DNA from: Bacillota bacterium
GTDB lineage: Bacteria > Bacillota > UBA994 > PWPR01
Assembly: GCA_028280325.1 (NCBI GenBank)
Contig: JANQLZ010000135.1
Span: forward strand, 1 to 49,373
DNA: 49,373 nucleotides
Direction of reading: 5' to 3'
Of the stretch, positions 1 to 8,861 are shown one piece after another. The stretch's first letter is position 1. Every line of letters starts with the position of its first letter. Position numbers and translations under genes: made by a program. The notes beneath the pieces were generated by a model. That model ran no database searches. It was not told the origin of the DNA and saw only the letters and a list, made by a program, of their open reading frames with translations.

Positions 1-87
1 ACATAGATAATACGAGGTAGTATATCTATGGAAAAATTTTAGCGTGCGACGCATAGCCAAGCCAATTATATGAGCGTCCGTGGAACG
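1..87 (-). repeat. Hairpin repeat, copy A (cut by window edge)
   Basis: This is the right-hand part of a dispersed palindromic repeat. Its centre (2-30) has arms CATAGAT and ATCTATG around the conserved ATAC-GAGGTA-GTAT loop. It is followed by the conserved GCGTGCGACGC box and the terminal AATTATATGAGCGTCC-type end. It stops about 6 nt from the dapH stop codon, so dapH transcripts would run straight into it. The strand given is that of the adjacent gene. Confidence 0.7.
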
Positions 88-93
88 AGCCTC

Positions 94-798
94 CTACCCA
101 TCAAGGCGTCTGAGGCTCTCCACCAACTGAGTCTTAGCCGTTGTTTTTTCATCTTTCATTTTAATAACCTTGGCAGGAGTTCCAGCTACGACAGCTCCTG
201 GCGGCACATCTTCAGTAACAACCGCTCCGGCAGCAACAACAGCCCCTTTGCCAATACGTACCCCTTCTAAAACCACGGCGTTGGCACCAATCAAAACCTC
301 ATCTTCGATGATAACCGGGGTGGCACTGGGTGGTTCAATAACCCCGGCTATAACCGTCCCCGCTCCAATGTGGCAATTTTTTCCTACAGTGCCCCGGCCA
401 CCAATGACCACATTCATATCAATCATAGTACCTTCACCAATGACAGCACCTAAATTGATTACTGCGCCCATCATTATGACAGCGTTGTCGCCGATTTCAA
501 CCATCTCTCGAATAAAGGCTCCGGGCTCGATGCGGGCGTTGACTTTTTCATAATTTAACAGAGGAATGGCCGAATTTCTTCTATCATTTAAGACCTTGGT
601 TCTGCTGAACTTAGCTCCATACTGCTCATTCAGCTGTTGCCACTCTGTCAGTTCACAAAGCAGAACGCCAAATTGATCATTACCGAAAAAGTCCAGGTCT
701 CCAAAATTAACTTCCTTTAAATCCCCTGATAAGTAAACCGTAACCGGGGTCTTCTTTTTACTTTCACTAATAAATCGTATCAAATCGTATGAGTTCAT
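94..798 (-). CDS. dapH: Tetrahydrodipicolinate N-acetyltransferase
   Basis: A cytoplasmic enzyme that transfers an acetyl group from acetyl-CoA to tetrahydrodipicolinate, in the acetyl branch of the lysine/diaminopimelate pathway. The 234 aa match the usual family length. An N-terminal alpha/beta domain (about 1-80) precedes a left-handed beta-helix built of hexapeptide repeats such as [20 protein letters not shown] and [20 protein letters not shown], followed by the typical [11 protein letters not shown] end. The start overlaps the upstream dehydrogenase stop by 4 bp (ATGA), so translation is probably coupled. It is last in a three-gene operon with a Nudix hydrolase and a 2-hydroxyacid dehydrogenase. 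No other lysine genes are in the window, which makes this an unusual setting for dapH. Identification is firm. Confidence 0.93.
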   Translation of the reverse strand: MNSYDLIRFISESKKKTPVTVYLSGDLKEVNFGDLDFFGNDQFGVLLCELTEWQQLNEQYGAKFSRTKVLNDRRNSAIPLLNYEKVNARIEPGAFIREMVEIGDNAVIMMGAVINLGAVIGEGTMIDMNVVIGGRGTVGKNCHIGAGTVIAGVIEPPSATPVIIEDEVLIGANAVVLEGVRIGKGAVVAAGAVVTEDVPPGAVVAGTPAKVIKMKDEKTTAKTQLVESLRRLDG

Positions 799-1763
799 CT
801 TATATCCTCCCTCAATTCATTAACTGCATGCCAGGGCTCCGCGCCGTTTAAGACATTCCACAGGTTGTTAACAGCCATTTCCGCCATCTTATGACGAGTA
901 GCAACAGAGCTGCTGCCAATATGGGGCAGCAAAACGGCCTTACTCTGATTTAACAAACCGCTGTGCACCTGCGGCTCGTGTTCAAATACATCTAAGCCAG
1001 CTCCTGCTATTGTACCATTTTTCAAACACAATGCTAATGCAGCCTCGTCTACAACCGGTCCACGGGCGGTGTTAATCAAAATGGCGTTTGGTTTCATAAG
1101 CTGCATAGCTTCTGCATCAATCAAGTGATGGGTGTCTTCAGTATAGGGAACATGCAGACTAATAAAATCAGATCTCTTCAGCAGCTCTTTAAAGTCTACT
1201 CTATTTGCTCCGGCAATATCATCGTTTTTAAAGCTGTCAAAATAAATAACGTTCATATTAAAGCCAGTTGCTCTGCGGGCAACCGCCTGACCGATTCTGC
1301 CCATGCCCACAATACCTATGGTTTTGCCAAAAACATCGTAGCCCATAAACAAATCCGGTTTCCAGCCCTGAAAGGCACCGCTTCTGACATACTTATCTGC
1401 TGCCACTATTTTTCTGGCGGTCGACAGCAATAAGGCAAAAGCACAGTCTGCTGTAGTTTCAGTTAATACCCCCGGCGTATTACAGACCCTTACGCCCTTC
1501 AGAGTACAATACTCTACATCAATATTATTGTAGCCGACGGCATAATTGCTGACTACTCTCAGTTTGGGGGCGGCATCTACAACAGCCTTATCAATAGTAT
1601 TTGTGACCAACGACAGCAAGCCGTCACAATCGGCAATCCTGAGAAGAAGTTCATCCCGGGGGATAACTTCATCAGGACCGGTATAGACCGTTACTTCACA
1701 CCTGTCAGCCAGCCAAGTCAGATAGTTACCTGGCAGATCACTTGTTACCAAAACTTTTTTCAC
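795..1763 (-). CDS. D-isomer-specific 2-hydroxyacid dehydrogenase
   Basis: An NAD(P)H-dependent dehydrogenase of the glyoxylate/hydroxypyruvate reductase and phosphoglycerate dehydrogenase superfamily, 322 aa. The Rossmann motif [12 protein letters not shown] is near residue 150. The catalytic triad is visible: Arg in [11 protein letters not shown], Glu in LDVFEHEP and His in LLPHIGSS. The start is GTG with GGGGAGG upstream. It lies inside the end of the Nudix gene (26 bp overlap), and its stop overlaps dapH. The physiological substrate cannot be read from sequence; glyoxylate, hydroxypyruvate or another 2-oxoacid are all possible. Confidence 0.9.
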   Translation of the reverse strand: MKKVLVTSDLPGNYLTWLADRCEVTVYTGPDEVIPRDELLLRIADCDGLLSLVTNTIDKAVVDAAPKLRVVSNYAVGYNNIDVEYCTLKGVRVCNTPGVLTETTADCAFALLLSTARKIVAADKYVRSGAFQGWKPDLFMGYDVFGKTIGIVGMGRIGQAVARRATGFNMNVIYFDSFKNDDIAGANRVDFKELLKRSDFISLHVPYTEDTHHLIDAEAMQLMKPNAILINTARGPVVDEAALALCLKNGTIAGAGLDVFEHEPQVHSGLLNQSKAVLLPHIGSSSVATRHKMAEMAVNNLWNVLNGAEPWHAVNELREDIR

Positions 1764-2232
1764 TATAATCCTCCCCTAATTCACTGATATTTAAATACCG
1801 CTCTATTCTGTCACATATTTCAAAAGCGCTGTCAAATTGAAAATAAAGATGCCTCTCATCTAAGTCTATCCATTGAAGCAGAGAGTGTTTTCTGCCTTCT
1901 TCTATTGTAAACTCTGGCATAGCACCCTGCCAATCAGTAATTAAATAGATATAAAAGACAATATTGACAGACTCTACCCAGATCTCTTGCAGGTAAATAC
2001 AGTTTTTAACTTCGATCCGGCCGGCAAACTCTTCGCTAACTTCTCTGATCAGGGCCTGGTGTTTATAATCTGAATTATCCTGATAATCTTTCAATTCAAT
2101 GGAACCGCTGGGAAAAAATATCTCAACCTGATTACCTGCAACAGGCCTTTTCTCAATTAATATTTTAGTATTCTCTTTGATAAAAGCAAACACAACGCCC
2201 TCCCGGTAGCCATTTTTGTAGGTGTATTCCAT
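1738..2232 (-). CDS. Nudix hydrolase
   Basis: A 164 aa Nudix-fold protein. The Nudix box is visible as a glycine (GSIEL) followed by an insertion and REVSEEFAGRI, so the spacing between the glycine and the REUXEE core is longer than the textbook box. Start: the frame is open to 2265, but a GGAGG site lies just ahead of the ATG at 2232 (MEYTYKNGYREG), so that start was chosen. First gene of the operon with the 2-hydroxyacid dehydrogenase and dapH. Substrate unknown; the family cleaves nucleoside diphosphates linked to other groups. Confidence 0.8.
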   Translation of the reverse strand: MEYTYKNGYREGVVFAFIKENTKILIEKRPVAGNQVEIFFPSGSIELKDYQDNSDYKHQALIREVSEEFAGRIEVKNCIYLQEIWVESVNIVFYIYLITDWQGAMPEFTIEEGRKHSLLQWIDLDERHLYFQFDSAFEICDRIERYLNISELGEDYSEKSFGNK

Positions 2233-2520
2233 ATTCAACCTCCGTTCCAGCTGCCAATATATCAAACTCTATTCTTAATTCGCAGTAAGCAGATATTATC
2301 CTTTAAGTGTGGCAAAATAAAGTTTGCTTAAAGCTTCAAATCCAATTGACTTAGCTGTCAAAATACTTGAGTATTATTGGGATAATTGATAATATATAAT
2401 ACAACTTTCGCTGCAATTTGTAATGGTAAATTTCTTTAAGGCAATATCAGTACATCCTTCTTTGCTGGTTCAGTGCGAAAGTTAAGTATATTATAATGTA
2501 AGCGAGCGGAGGTAAAAAGA

Positions 2521-3702
2521 TTGGTTAAGATAATAAAAAATGGAAAAGTATTCACAGGTGTAAATAACGAACTGGCAGATTTAATAATTGTAATTGAAGA
2601 TAACCTGATTAAAGAGGTTGCCGAAGAGCTTGACAGCAATAAATATCCAAACGCTCAGGTAATTGACGCTGCCGGACGAACAGTGCTGCCCGGCTTAATC
2701 GACTGCCATGTCCACATTGACAGCGAAGGCGATGCCGATATGTGGCGAACAGCTCATGACTCTGTTCCTCGTAGAACTCTGCGGGCTCAAATGATAGCTA
2801 AAAAGATGCTCGCTGCCGGTTTTACCACCGTACGCAATATGGGAACAGACGATAGTATTGACATTGAACTGGCGAAAGCCATAGATCAGGGCATGGTTGA
2901 AGGGAGCAGAATTATTCCTTCCGGAAAGGTGCTGTGTATGACCGGCGGACATGGCTGGAAAATGGGCCGTGAGGTCGATGGAGCTGACGAAGCTCGTAAA
3001 GGGGCTCGGGAACAGCTCAAGGCTGGAGCCAAAGTCATTAAAATAATGGCTACCGGAGGAGTAATGACCGAGGGGGTTGAACCCGGCTCACCTCAGTTAA
3101 CTGTTGAAGAAATGCGAGCCGCTGTAGAAGAAGCCCATAAGGTCGGCTGCAAGACAGCCACCCATGCTCAGGGCACTATCGGTATTAAGAATGCCATTAA
3201 GGCTGGATTAGATTCTATTGAACACGCTATCTTTCTCGATGATGAGGCAGTTCAGATGATGCTTGCAAATGATGTGGCCATGGTGCCGACCCTGGTGGCC
3301 CCCTATCAAATCAACAAAGGCGGTGTAGCAGCAGGTATCCCCGAATATGCGGTGAAAAAGTCGCTGCGCATTGCCGACAGCCATATTCAGAGTTTTAAAA
3401 TGGCTGTTGCTGCCGGTGTTAAAATTGCCATGGGCACTGATTCAGGAACGCCATTAAACAGACCCGGTCAAAACGCCAAAGAGATTGAGCTGATGGTTGA
3501 GTACGGTATGGAACCGCTGCAGGCCTTAAAAGCTACTACCATGGTTGCCGCCGAGGTATGTAATATCTCTGATAAAATCGGTTCGCTGGAATGCGGCAAA
3601 TATGCTGATGTAGTTATTTTTGACGGTAATCCGCTGGAAGATATAAAGTGTTTACAGAAAAAGCCCTGGTTAATAATAAAAGATGGAGCGATTGTTAAAT
3701 AA
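2521..3702 (+). CDS. Metal-dependent amidohydrolase, imidazolonepropionase-like
   Basis: A 393 aa amidohydrolase-superfamily enzyme. The N-terminal beta-sandwich strand is followed by the metal-binding motif DCHVHID near residue 62. A lysine in VIKIMATGG is likely carboxylated or metal-bridging. Further ligands are His in THAQG and IEHAIF and Asp in MGTDSGTP. The C-terminal GKYADVVIFDGNPLEDI closes the sandwich. The set resembles the Xaa-Pro dipeptidase/imidazolonepropionase-like COG1228 group, whose members often hydrolyse N-blocked or prolyl dipeptides. The start is TTG with GGAGG 8 nt upstream. A radical SAM gene follows closely and may be co-transcribed. Exact substrate unknown. Confidence 0.88.
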   Translation: MVKIIKNGKVFTGVNNELADLIIVIEDNLIKEVAEELDSNKYPNAQVIDAAGRTVLPGLIDCHVHIDSEGDADMWRTAHDSVPRRTLRAQMIAKKMLAAGFTTVRNMGTDDSIDIELAKAIDQGMVEGSRIIPSGKVLCMTGGHGWKMGREVDGADEARKGAREQLKAGAKVIKIMATGGVMTEGVEPGSPQLTVEEMRAAVEEAHKVGCKTATHAQGTIGIKNAIKAGLDSIEHAIFLDDEAVQMMLANDVAMVPTLVAPYQINKGGVAAGIPEYAVKKSLRIADSHIQSFKMAVAAGVKIAMGTDSGTPLNRPGQNAKEIELMVEYGMEPLQALKATTMVAAEVCNISDKIGSLECGKYADVVIFDGNPLEDIKCLQKKPWLIIKDGAIVK

Positions 3703-3716
3703 ATGAGGTGAACACT

Positions 3717-5474
3717 GTGAAAATTGTGCTGGTTGATTTAGCCGCCAAATACATTCATACCGGCCTGGCAACCCGCTATCTATATCAGAGTGGTCCGGCC
3801 TTCGCTCGTACCGTATTACTAGAAAAAACTATTAACCAGCCTGTAGATCAGATCCTGGCAGATATCTATCGGGAGAAACCAGATGTTGTCGGTTTCTCCT
3901 GTTACATTTGGAATATTGATCACATCCTCCGGCTGGGGCCCAATATTAAGGCCCTTTTGCCCCAGGCCACTATTATCCTGGGAGGTCCAGAGGTATCCTA
4001 CAGCGCTCAGGAGCTGCTGGCTGATCATCGGTGGATAGATTTTATCATTTGTGGTGAAGGAGAAGAATCCTGGCCTGAACTACTGGAGTGTTTGAGAAGC
4101 AAAGCTGATTTAACAGGTATAGCCGGTCTCTGCTTCAGGCTTGATAATCACATCATCGCCAATGAACCAGCTTGCTGCAATTTACATAAGGTACCCAACC
4201 CCTATGACCATAACACCCTGAAGAATACTGCCAACCGCATTATATATTACGAGTGTTCCCGAGGCTGCCCGTACAACTGCTCTTATTGCTTGTCAGGGCT
4301 GGCTGGAAAGGTAAGGCTGCTGCCGCTGAGCCGTATTAAGAAAGAGCTCTACTACCTGGCTGTAGAGAAGAATGTACAGCAGATTAAGTTCGTAGACCGC
4401 ACCTTTAATCACAACAAAACCTTTGCCACAGAGATTTTCAGCTACCTTAAGGAACTGCCCAGTGAAACAAGCTATCATTTTGAAATGCGGGCTGATCTTA
4501 TTGACGATAATTTACTGGGCCTGCTGCGGGATGTTCCAGCTGGCCGCTTTCAGTTTGAAATTGGAATTCAGAGCACCAACCCTCAAACTTTACAGGCCAT
4601 AAACCGGACCCATAACTGGCCTAAACTATCCGACAGTATTCAAAGCATAAAAAAACTGGGAACAATTCACCAGCATTTGGACCTGATTGCCGGGCTGCCC
4701 TATGAGGATTACGCTTCCTTTGTTAATTCTTTTAACCAGGTCTATAATCTACAGCCCGAGATGCTGCAGTTGGGATTTCTGAAGCTGATTAAAGGGTCAC
4801 CCCTCTGGCATCAACGGGAGGAGTTTGGCTATAATTACCGATCCTATCCGCCCTATGAAGTACTGGCTAACAGCTGGATTAGCTATCCTGAGCTGCTGCG
4901 CTTAAAAGACCTGGAGGCAGTGCTGGAACTGTTCTATAACAGTGGTAATTTCGCCCATACCTTAAAGTACATTGTGGCAGAAGACTGCGGATTCAGGTTT
5001 TATGAAGGCTTAGGAGACTGGTTCAGAAAGAATCGGCTTTTTGAGCAAAAACACAGCCTCGAAACACTTTTTCAACTGCTGTACAGCTTTATTTCCGCCA
5101 ACTATCCGCTTCACTCCCAGCTGGGCAGAGAATTGCTAAAGCTCGATTTCTTAAAGCACTTCAAACATCGTCAGCTGCCAGAGTGTCTGGAACATATTGA
5201 GGTTGATAACTATACCAGATGGGTTTCTAATCTGCTTGCTGACGATGGGGTTCGGCAACTGTTGGCGCCCGAACAACGCAACCTGGCCGTGCGAGATATC
5301 TTAAAGTTCACTCATTTTGAAACTTTCAGTTTAAACCCGTTAAAACTGAAGCCCAATCAAAAACCCTGCCTCCAAAAAACAGTACTGCTCTTCGACTACA
5401 GCCATGTTAGCAGGAAATGGCATCAAAAAAAGGCTCAGGCCTTTGCCCTTGAGTCGATAACTGTTAGCGAATAA
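3717..5474 (+). CDS. B12-binding radical SAM protein (DUF4080 type)
   Basis: A 585 aa protein with an N-terminal cobalamin-binding-like domain (about 1-140), a radical SAM core carrying the cluster motif CPYNCSYC within ECSRGCPYNCSYCLSG, and a long C-terminal domain like those annotated DUF4080. Radical SAM enzymes bind a [4Fe-4S] cluster and make a 5'-deoxyadenosyl radical; B12-dependent members often methylate unactivated carbons. The substrate is not known. Start: a GTG at 3708 is open, but GAGGTG at 3705-3710 is correctly spaced for the GTG at 3717 (MKIVLVDLAAKY), which was chosen. It begins 14 nt after the amidohydrolase. Confidence 0.87.
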   Translation: MKIVLVDLAAKYIHTGLATRYLYQSGPAFARTVLLEKTINQPVDQILADIYREKPDVVGFSCYIWNIDHILRLGPNIKALLPQATIILGGPEVSYSAQELLADHRWIDFIICGEGEESWPELLECLRSKADLTGIAGLCFRLDNHIIANEPACCNLHKVPNPYDHNTLKNTANRIIYYECSRGCPYNCSYCLSGLAGKVRLLPLSRIKKELYYLAVEKNVQQIKFVDRTFNHNKTFATEIFSYLKELPSETSYHFEMRADLIDDNLLGLLRDVPAGRFQFEIGIQSTNPQTLQAINRTHNWPKLSDSIQSIKKLGTIHQHLDLIAGLPYEDYASFVNSFNQVYNLQPEMLQLGFLKLIKGSPLWHQREEFGYNYRSYPPYEVLANSWISYPELLRLKDLEAVLELFYNSGNFAHTLKYIVAEDCGFRFYEGLGDWFRKNRLFEQKHSLETLFQLLYSFISANYPLHSQLGRELLKLDFLKHFKHRQLPECLEHIEVDNYTRWVSNLLADDGVRQLLAPEQRNLAVRDILKFTHFETFSLNPLKLKPNQKPCLQKTVLLFDYSHVSRKWHQKKAQAFALESITVSE

Positions 5475-5513
5475 CGGTGCCGATGGAAAAATGACTGCTT
5501 TGTTTTAACTTAG

Positions 5514-5557
5514 AAAGCCTTTTTATTTGAGCTCAACTCAATTATCGGGCTTTTTTT
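5514..5557 (+). terminator. Rho-independent terminator after the radical SAM gene
   Basis: AAAGCC pairs with GGCTTT around an inner TTGAGCTCAA palindrome, and a run of seven T follows. It separates the amidohydrolase/radical SAM unit from the rex operon. Confidence 0.6.
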
Positions 5558-5579
5558 GTTATTTGGGCCTTTTTGAACA

Positions 5580-5645
5580 GCTATTATAGCAGTTGGACAG
5601 TTGTTACTGACCAATAGTCAGGCAATCAGCTTGAACGATTTGGCC
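5580..5645. repeat. Degenerate 11-12 bp tandem array R0
   Basis: Successive units GCAGTTGGACA, GTTGTTACTGA, CCAATAGTCAG, GCAATCAGCTTG and AACGATTTGGCC keep an 11-12 bp period. They resemble the arrays at 39.9, 40.1, 43.5 and 46.6 kb. The unit is degenerate and the call is by eye. The array lies between the terminator at 5514-5557 and the rex promoter. Confidence 0.45.
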
Positions 5646-5726
5646 TGGGCTGCCGGCTGTAAAGGACACAGTTTTGGGAGCGGGCATTATTGTTAGATAT
5701 TTACTCAGAAATTGTTTAAAAAACTA

Positions 5727-5755
5727 TTGACAGATTAAGTATATATAAATATAAT
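5727..5755 (+). promoter_or_regulatory. Sigma-A promoter of the rex-hydrogenase operon
   Basis: TTGACA (5727-5732), a 17 bp spacer and TATAAT (5750-5755) form a consensus-perfect promoter about 50 bp before rex. A half-site-like TTGTTTAA (5712-5719) abuts the -35 box and could be part of a Rex operator. A full TTGTTAA-N4-TTAACAA palindrome is not present, so autoregulation by Rex is only inferred. Confidence 0.8.
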
Positions 5756-5803
5756 TTTATCGATATATTTTTATCTATTAAACACGAACTGGGAGGAGAG
5801 CTG

Positions 5804-6463
5804 ATGGTTAAAAAGGACCAGGGTAATAGTGAGCTAGTGTCGATACCAGAACCTACACTGCGCAGACTTCCTATTTACTATAAGTATTTAAAAATGAAAT
5901 TTGATGAAAAGGACCGCTATGTCTCCTGTACAACGATTGCTAAAAACCTGAATTTGAAATCTATCCAGGTTAGGAAAGACCTGCAGGTAACCGGGGCGAC
6001 CGGAAAGCCCAAAGTTGGTTACCATATTGAATCTGTTTTGTCGGCAATCGAAACCTGCTTAGGATATAACAATGTTAAAGACACTCTACTGGTAGGAACC
6101 GGCCACCTCGGTTTAGCCCTGCTGGGCTATAAAGGTTTTAGAGAATATGGCCTCAATATTGTTGCGGCGTTTGACACCGACCCCCATAAGATTGGCGCTG
6201 TATATCACGGTAAAAAGGTCTATAACCTGTCCCAGTTCAAGCTACTGGCTCAGCGACTGAAAATTCAAATTGGCATAATTACCACCCCTGCTGAGGTTGC
6301 CCAAATCGTTTGCGATCAAATGGTTGAGTCGGGCATCAAAGCTATCTGGAACTTCGCACCTGTCCATCTCATGGTTCCAGCAGATGTTATTGTCCAAAAT
6401 GAAAATATGAGTTCTTCACTGGCAGTATTGTCCAAACAATTGCTAGAAAGAAAAAGAAGCTGA
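5804..6463 (+). CDS. rex: Redox-sensing transcriptional repressor Rex
   Basis: A 219 aa repressor that senses the NADH/NAD+ ratio and controls fermentation and hydrogen genes. The N-terminal winged helix begins with the typical VSIPEPTLRRLPIYYKYL and contains TTIAKNLNLKSIQVRKDL. The C-terminal Rossmann domain carries LLVGTGHLGLALLGYKGF. The ATG has GGGAGGAG upstream. It is first gene of the hydrogenase operon, which ties NAD(H)-linked hydrogen metabolism to the redox signal it reads. Confidence 0.95.
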   Translation: MVKKDQGNSELVSIPEPTLRRLPIYYKYLKMKFDEKDRYVSCTTIAKNLNLKSIQVRKDLQVTGATGKPKVGYHIESVLSAIETCLGYNNVKDTLLVGTGHLGLALLGYKGFREYGLNIVAAFDTDPHKIGAVYHGKKVYNLSQFKLLAQRLKIQIGIITTPAEVAQIVCDQMVESGIKAIWNFAPVHLMVPADVIVQNENMSSSLAVLSKQLLERKRS

Positions 6464-6476
6464 AAGGATGTTACTC

Positions 6477-6968
6477 ATGGAAAAAATAAGAAACTTTGAA
6501 CAGGTTTGCAACATTTTAGCGAGGTATGAGCGCAATCCCAACAGTCTCATATCTATCTTACAGGCTGTCCAGGCTGAGTACCGTTATTTATCAGAAGAAG
6601 TGATGACATTTGTAGCCTCTTCTTTAGGTATATCGCCAGCTAAGGTTTTTGGAGTGGCAACATTCTACTCACACTTTACTCTTCAACCCAAAGGTAAATA
6701 TGAGATTAAAATATGTGATGGAACAGCTTGCCATGTAAAGAAATCTATTGACATTTTAGATGCTTTGAAACAGCATTTGCACCTGACAGATAAGGAACAC
6801 ACCACTAAGGATATGCTTTTTACAGTAGAAACGGTTTCTTGTTTGGGAACCTGTGGCCTGGCACCGGCAATTGTAATCAATGAAGAAGTGCACGGTTTGC
6901 TAACACCCGAAACAGCGGTGCAACTGGTAAAAGACATTCAGAAAAGTGAGGCTTTAGCAAATGAGTAA
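6477..6968 (+). CDS. hydC: NAD-linked [FeFe]-hydrogenase subunit, NuoE-like
   Basis: A 163 aa thioredoxin-fold [2Fe-2S] protein of the NuoE/HndA/HydC family. Cluster ligands are seen in CDGTACHV and, about 37 residues later, SCLGTCG. It passes electrons between the flavin subunit and the hydrogenase chain. Two ATGs are in frame; the second (6477, MEKIRNFEQ) sits 8 nt after AAGGA and was chosen. Its last 8 bp overlap the NuoF-like gene, indicating coupled translation. Confidence 0.92.
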   Translation: MEKIRNFEQVCNILARYERNPNSLISILQAVQAEYRYLSEEVMTFVASSLGISPAKVFGVATFYSHFTLQPKGKYEIKICDGTACHVKKSIDILDALKQHLHLTDKEHTTKDMLFTVETVSCLGTCGLAPAIVINEEVHGLLTPETAVQLVKDIQKSEALANE

Positions 6969-8844
6969 TATTACTATTGAACAAAGAAAAGACAACTACT
7001 GGCAGTACGAGCAGGGAGTTAAAAAACGAATAATTGTTTGTGCTGGCACCGGCTGCGTCGCCAATGGCAGCCTTAAAATATACCAGCAGTTCGTCGATCA
7101 GATAAACGAGCGCGGGCTGAACGCCATTGTCAAGCTAAAACAGGAAGAAGAAGGATATCTGGTCTCAGGCAGCGGCTGTCAGGGGTTCTGCCAAATGGGG
7201 CCATTGGTAACTATTATGCCAGCCAATATTATGTACTGCAAAGCAAAGGAAGCTGATGTCTCCGAAATCATTGAGCAGTCTATTGTCAATGACAGTACTG
7301 TTGATCGGCTTTTATACAAAAAGCCATTGACTGACGAGCCCTGTCATACCATTGAGGAGATCCCGTTTTATCAGCAGCAGAATCGTTTTGTACTGGAAAA
7401 ATGCGGGTTTATTGACCCTGAAGATATCAATGAGTACATTGCCAAAGGAGGCTACGCTGTAGCTAAAAAGGCCTGCTTTAAGATGACTCCTGAAGAAATA
7501 TGCACAGCAATGACCGAAACCGGTCTCCGAGGCAGAGGCGGCGGTGGTTTTCCCACAGGGGTTAAATGGGAACTGACACGAAAGCAGAAAAATGACAAGA
7601 AATACGTGATATGCAATGGTGACGAGGGTGATCCGGGGGCCTTTATGGATAGAAGCTTAATGGAAGGCGACCCGCACAGTGTTATTGAAGGAATGATTAT
7701 CGCCTCTAAAGCAATTGGAGCTGATGAAGGCTATATCTATGTTCGGGCGGAATACCCGTTAGCAGTTACCAGGGTTCATAAAGCGGTTGCTGATGCCCTG
7801 CAGGCTGGAATCTTAGGAGAAAACATTTTTGGCAGCAACCATAGCTTTACTGTTCACGTGATGGAAGGAGCCGGAGCCTTTGTCTGCGGGGAAGAAACTG
7901 CCTTAATTGCTTCTATCGAAGGCAAGCGGGGTATGCCGTTGCCCAAACCCCCTTACCCGGCTGAAAGAGGATTATTTGGTAAGCCGACTGTTATCAACAA
8001 TGTTGAAACCCTGTCAACTGTACCCATAGCTCTGTCAGTAGGGCCTCAGGAGTTTAAGAAAATAGGAACAGCATGTTCCAGCGGCACCAAGACCTTTGCC
8101 CTGACCGGTCATGTAGTTAATACAGGATTAATCGAAGTACCATTTGGTACGACACTGCGTCATATTGTCGGAGATATTGCCGGCGGAGTAGTAGATAAGG
8201 ATGGCAAAATCTGCGGAACTGACTTCAAAGCAGTGCAGATTGGCGGCCCCTCCGGTGGTTGCCTGACCCAGGAGCACCTTGATTTACCTTTAGATTTTGA
8301 TTCTTTAAGTTCTGTCGGAGCCATGGTAGGGTCTGGAGGGCTGGTTGTCACCAACAACAGCACCTGTATGGTTGAACTGGCCCGCTATTTTATGCAGTTC
8401 ACCCAGCATGAATCCTGTGGCAAATGCGTTGTCTGCCGGGAAGGTACCAAGCAGATGCTGGCTCTGCTCACCGATATTGTTGAAGGTCGGGGAACCATGG
8501 AGAAGTTACACTTGCTTAAGGAACTGGCCGGGGTTGTCAAGAAGGGTTCTCTCTGCGGTCTGGGCAAAGCAGCCCCTAACCCCGTATTATCGACAATTAA
8601 ATATTTTGAGGATGAGTATTTAGCTCATGTCCTGGACAAAAAATGCCCGACTGGCGAGTGTGCTGCGCTGCGCTCCTACGAGATTCTCACTGATTTGTGT
8701 ATTGGCTGCGGACTGTGTAAACGGGTTTGCCCGGTGGATGCTATTTCAGGTGAAAGAAAACAGGTTCATATTATTGATGAGGAGGCCTGTATTAAATGCG
8801 GCGCCTGTGTCGATGCCTGCAAATTTAAGGCCATAAAAGCGTAA
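6961..8844 (+). CDS. hydB: NAD-linked [FeFe]-hydrogenase flavin subunit, NuoF-like
   Basis: A 627 aa diaphorase subunit. Domains in order: an N-terminal thioredoxin-like [2Fe-2S] domain (about 20-110), an FMN/NADH-binding domain with GRGGGGFPTGVKW near 190, an SLBB segment, a [4Fe-4S] motif ESCGKCVVCREG near 480, and two C-terminal ferredoxin motifs (CIGCGLCKRVCP, CIKCGACVDACK). This is the layout of HydB/HndC in trimeric hydrogenases. Related trimers are electron-bifurcating with NADH and ferredoxin, but sequence alone does not settle bifurcation here. The gene starts within the end of the NuoE-like gene. Confidence 0.93.
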   Translation: MSNITIEQRKDNYWQYEQGVKKRIIVCAGTGCVANGSLKIYQQFVDQINERGLNAIVKLKQEEEGYLVSGSGCQGFCQMGPLVTIMPANIMYCKAKEADVSEIIEQSIVNDSTVDRLLYKKPLTDEPCHTIEEIPFYQQQNRFVLEKCGFIDPEDINEYIAKGGYAVAKKACFKMTPEEICTAMTETGLRGRGGGGFPTGVKWELTRKQKNDKKYVICNGDEGDPGAFMDRSLMEGDPHSVIEGMIIASKAIGADEGYIYVRAEYPLAVTRVHKAVADALQAGILGENIFGSNHSFTVHVMEGAGAFVCGEETALIASIEGKRGMPLPKPPYPAERGLFGKPTVINNVETLSTVPIALSVGPQEFKKIGTACSSGTKTFALTGHVVNTGLIEVPFGTTLRHIVGDIAGGVVDKDGKICGTDFKAVQIGGPSGGCLTQEHLDLPLDFDSLSSVGAMVGSGGLVVTNNSTCMVELARYFMQFTQHESCGKCVVCREGTKQMLALLTDIVEGRGTMEKLHLLKELAGVVKKGSLCGLGKAAPNPVLSTIKYFEDEYLAHVLDKKCPTGECAALRSYEILTDLCIGCGLCKRVCPVDAISGERKQVHIIDEEACIKCGACVDACKFKAIKA

Positions 8845-8861
8845 TAAGGAGAATAACTACA

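Noticed and set aside
170-553. 127-codon ORF antisense to dapH
   Set aside because: A shadow frame of the hexapeptide repeat coding sequence, Pro/Thr/Ala-rich and without RBS.
5712-5730. Full Rex operator before rex
   Set aside because: Only one half (TTGTTTAA) fits; the second half TTAACAA is not present at the right spacing.
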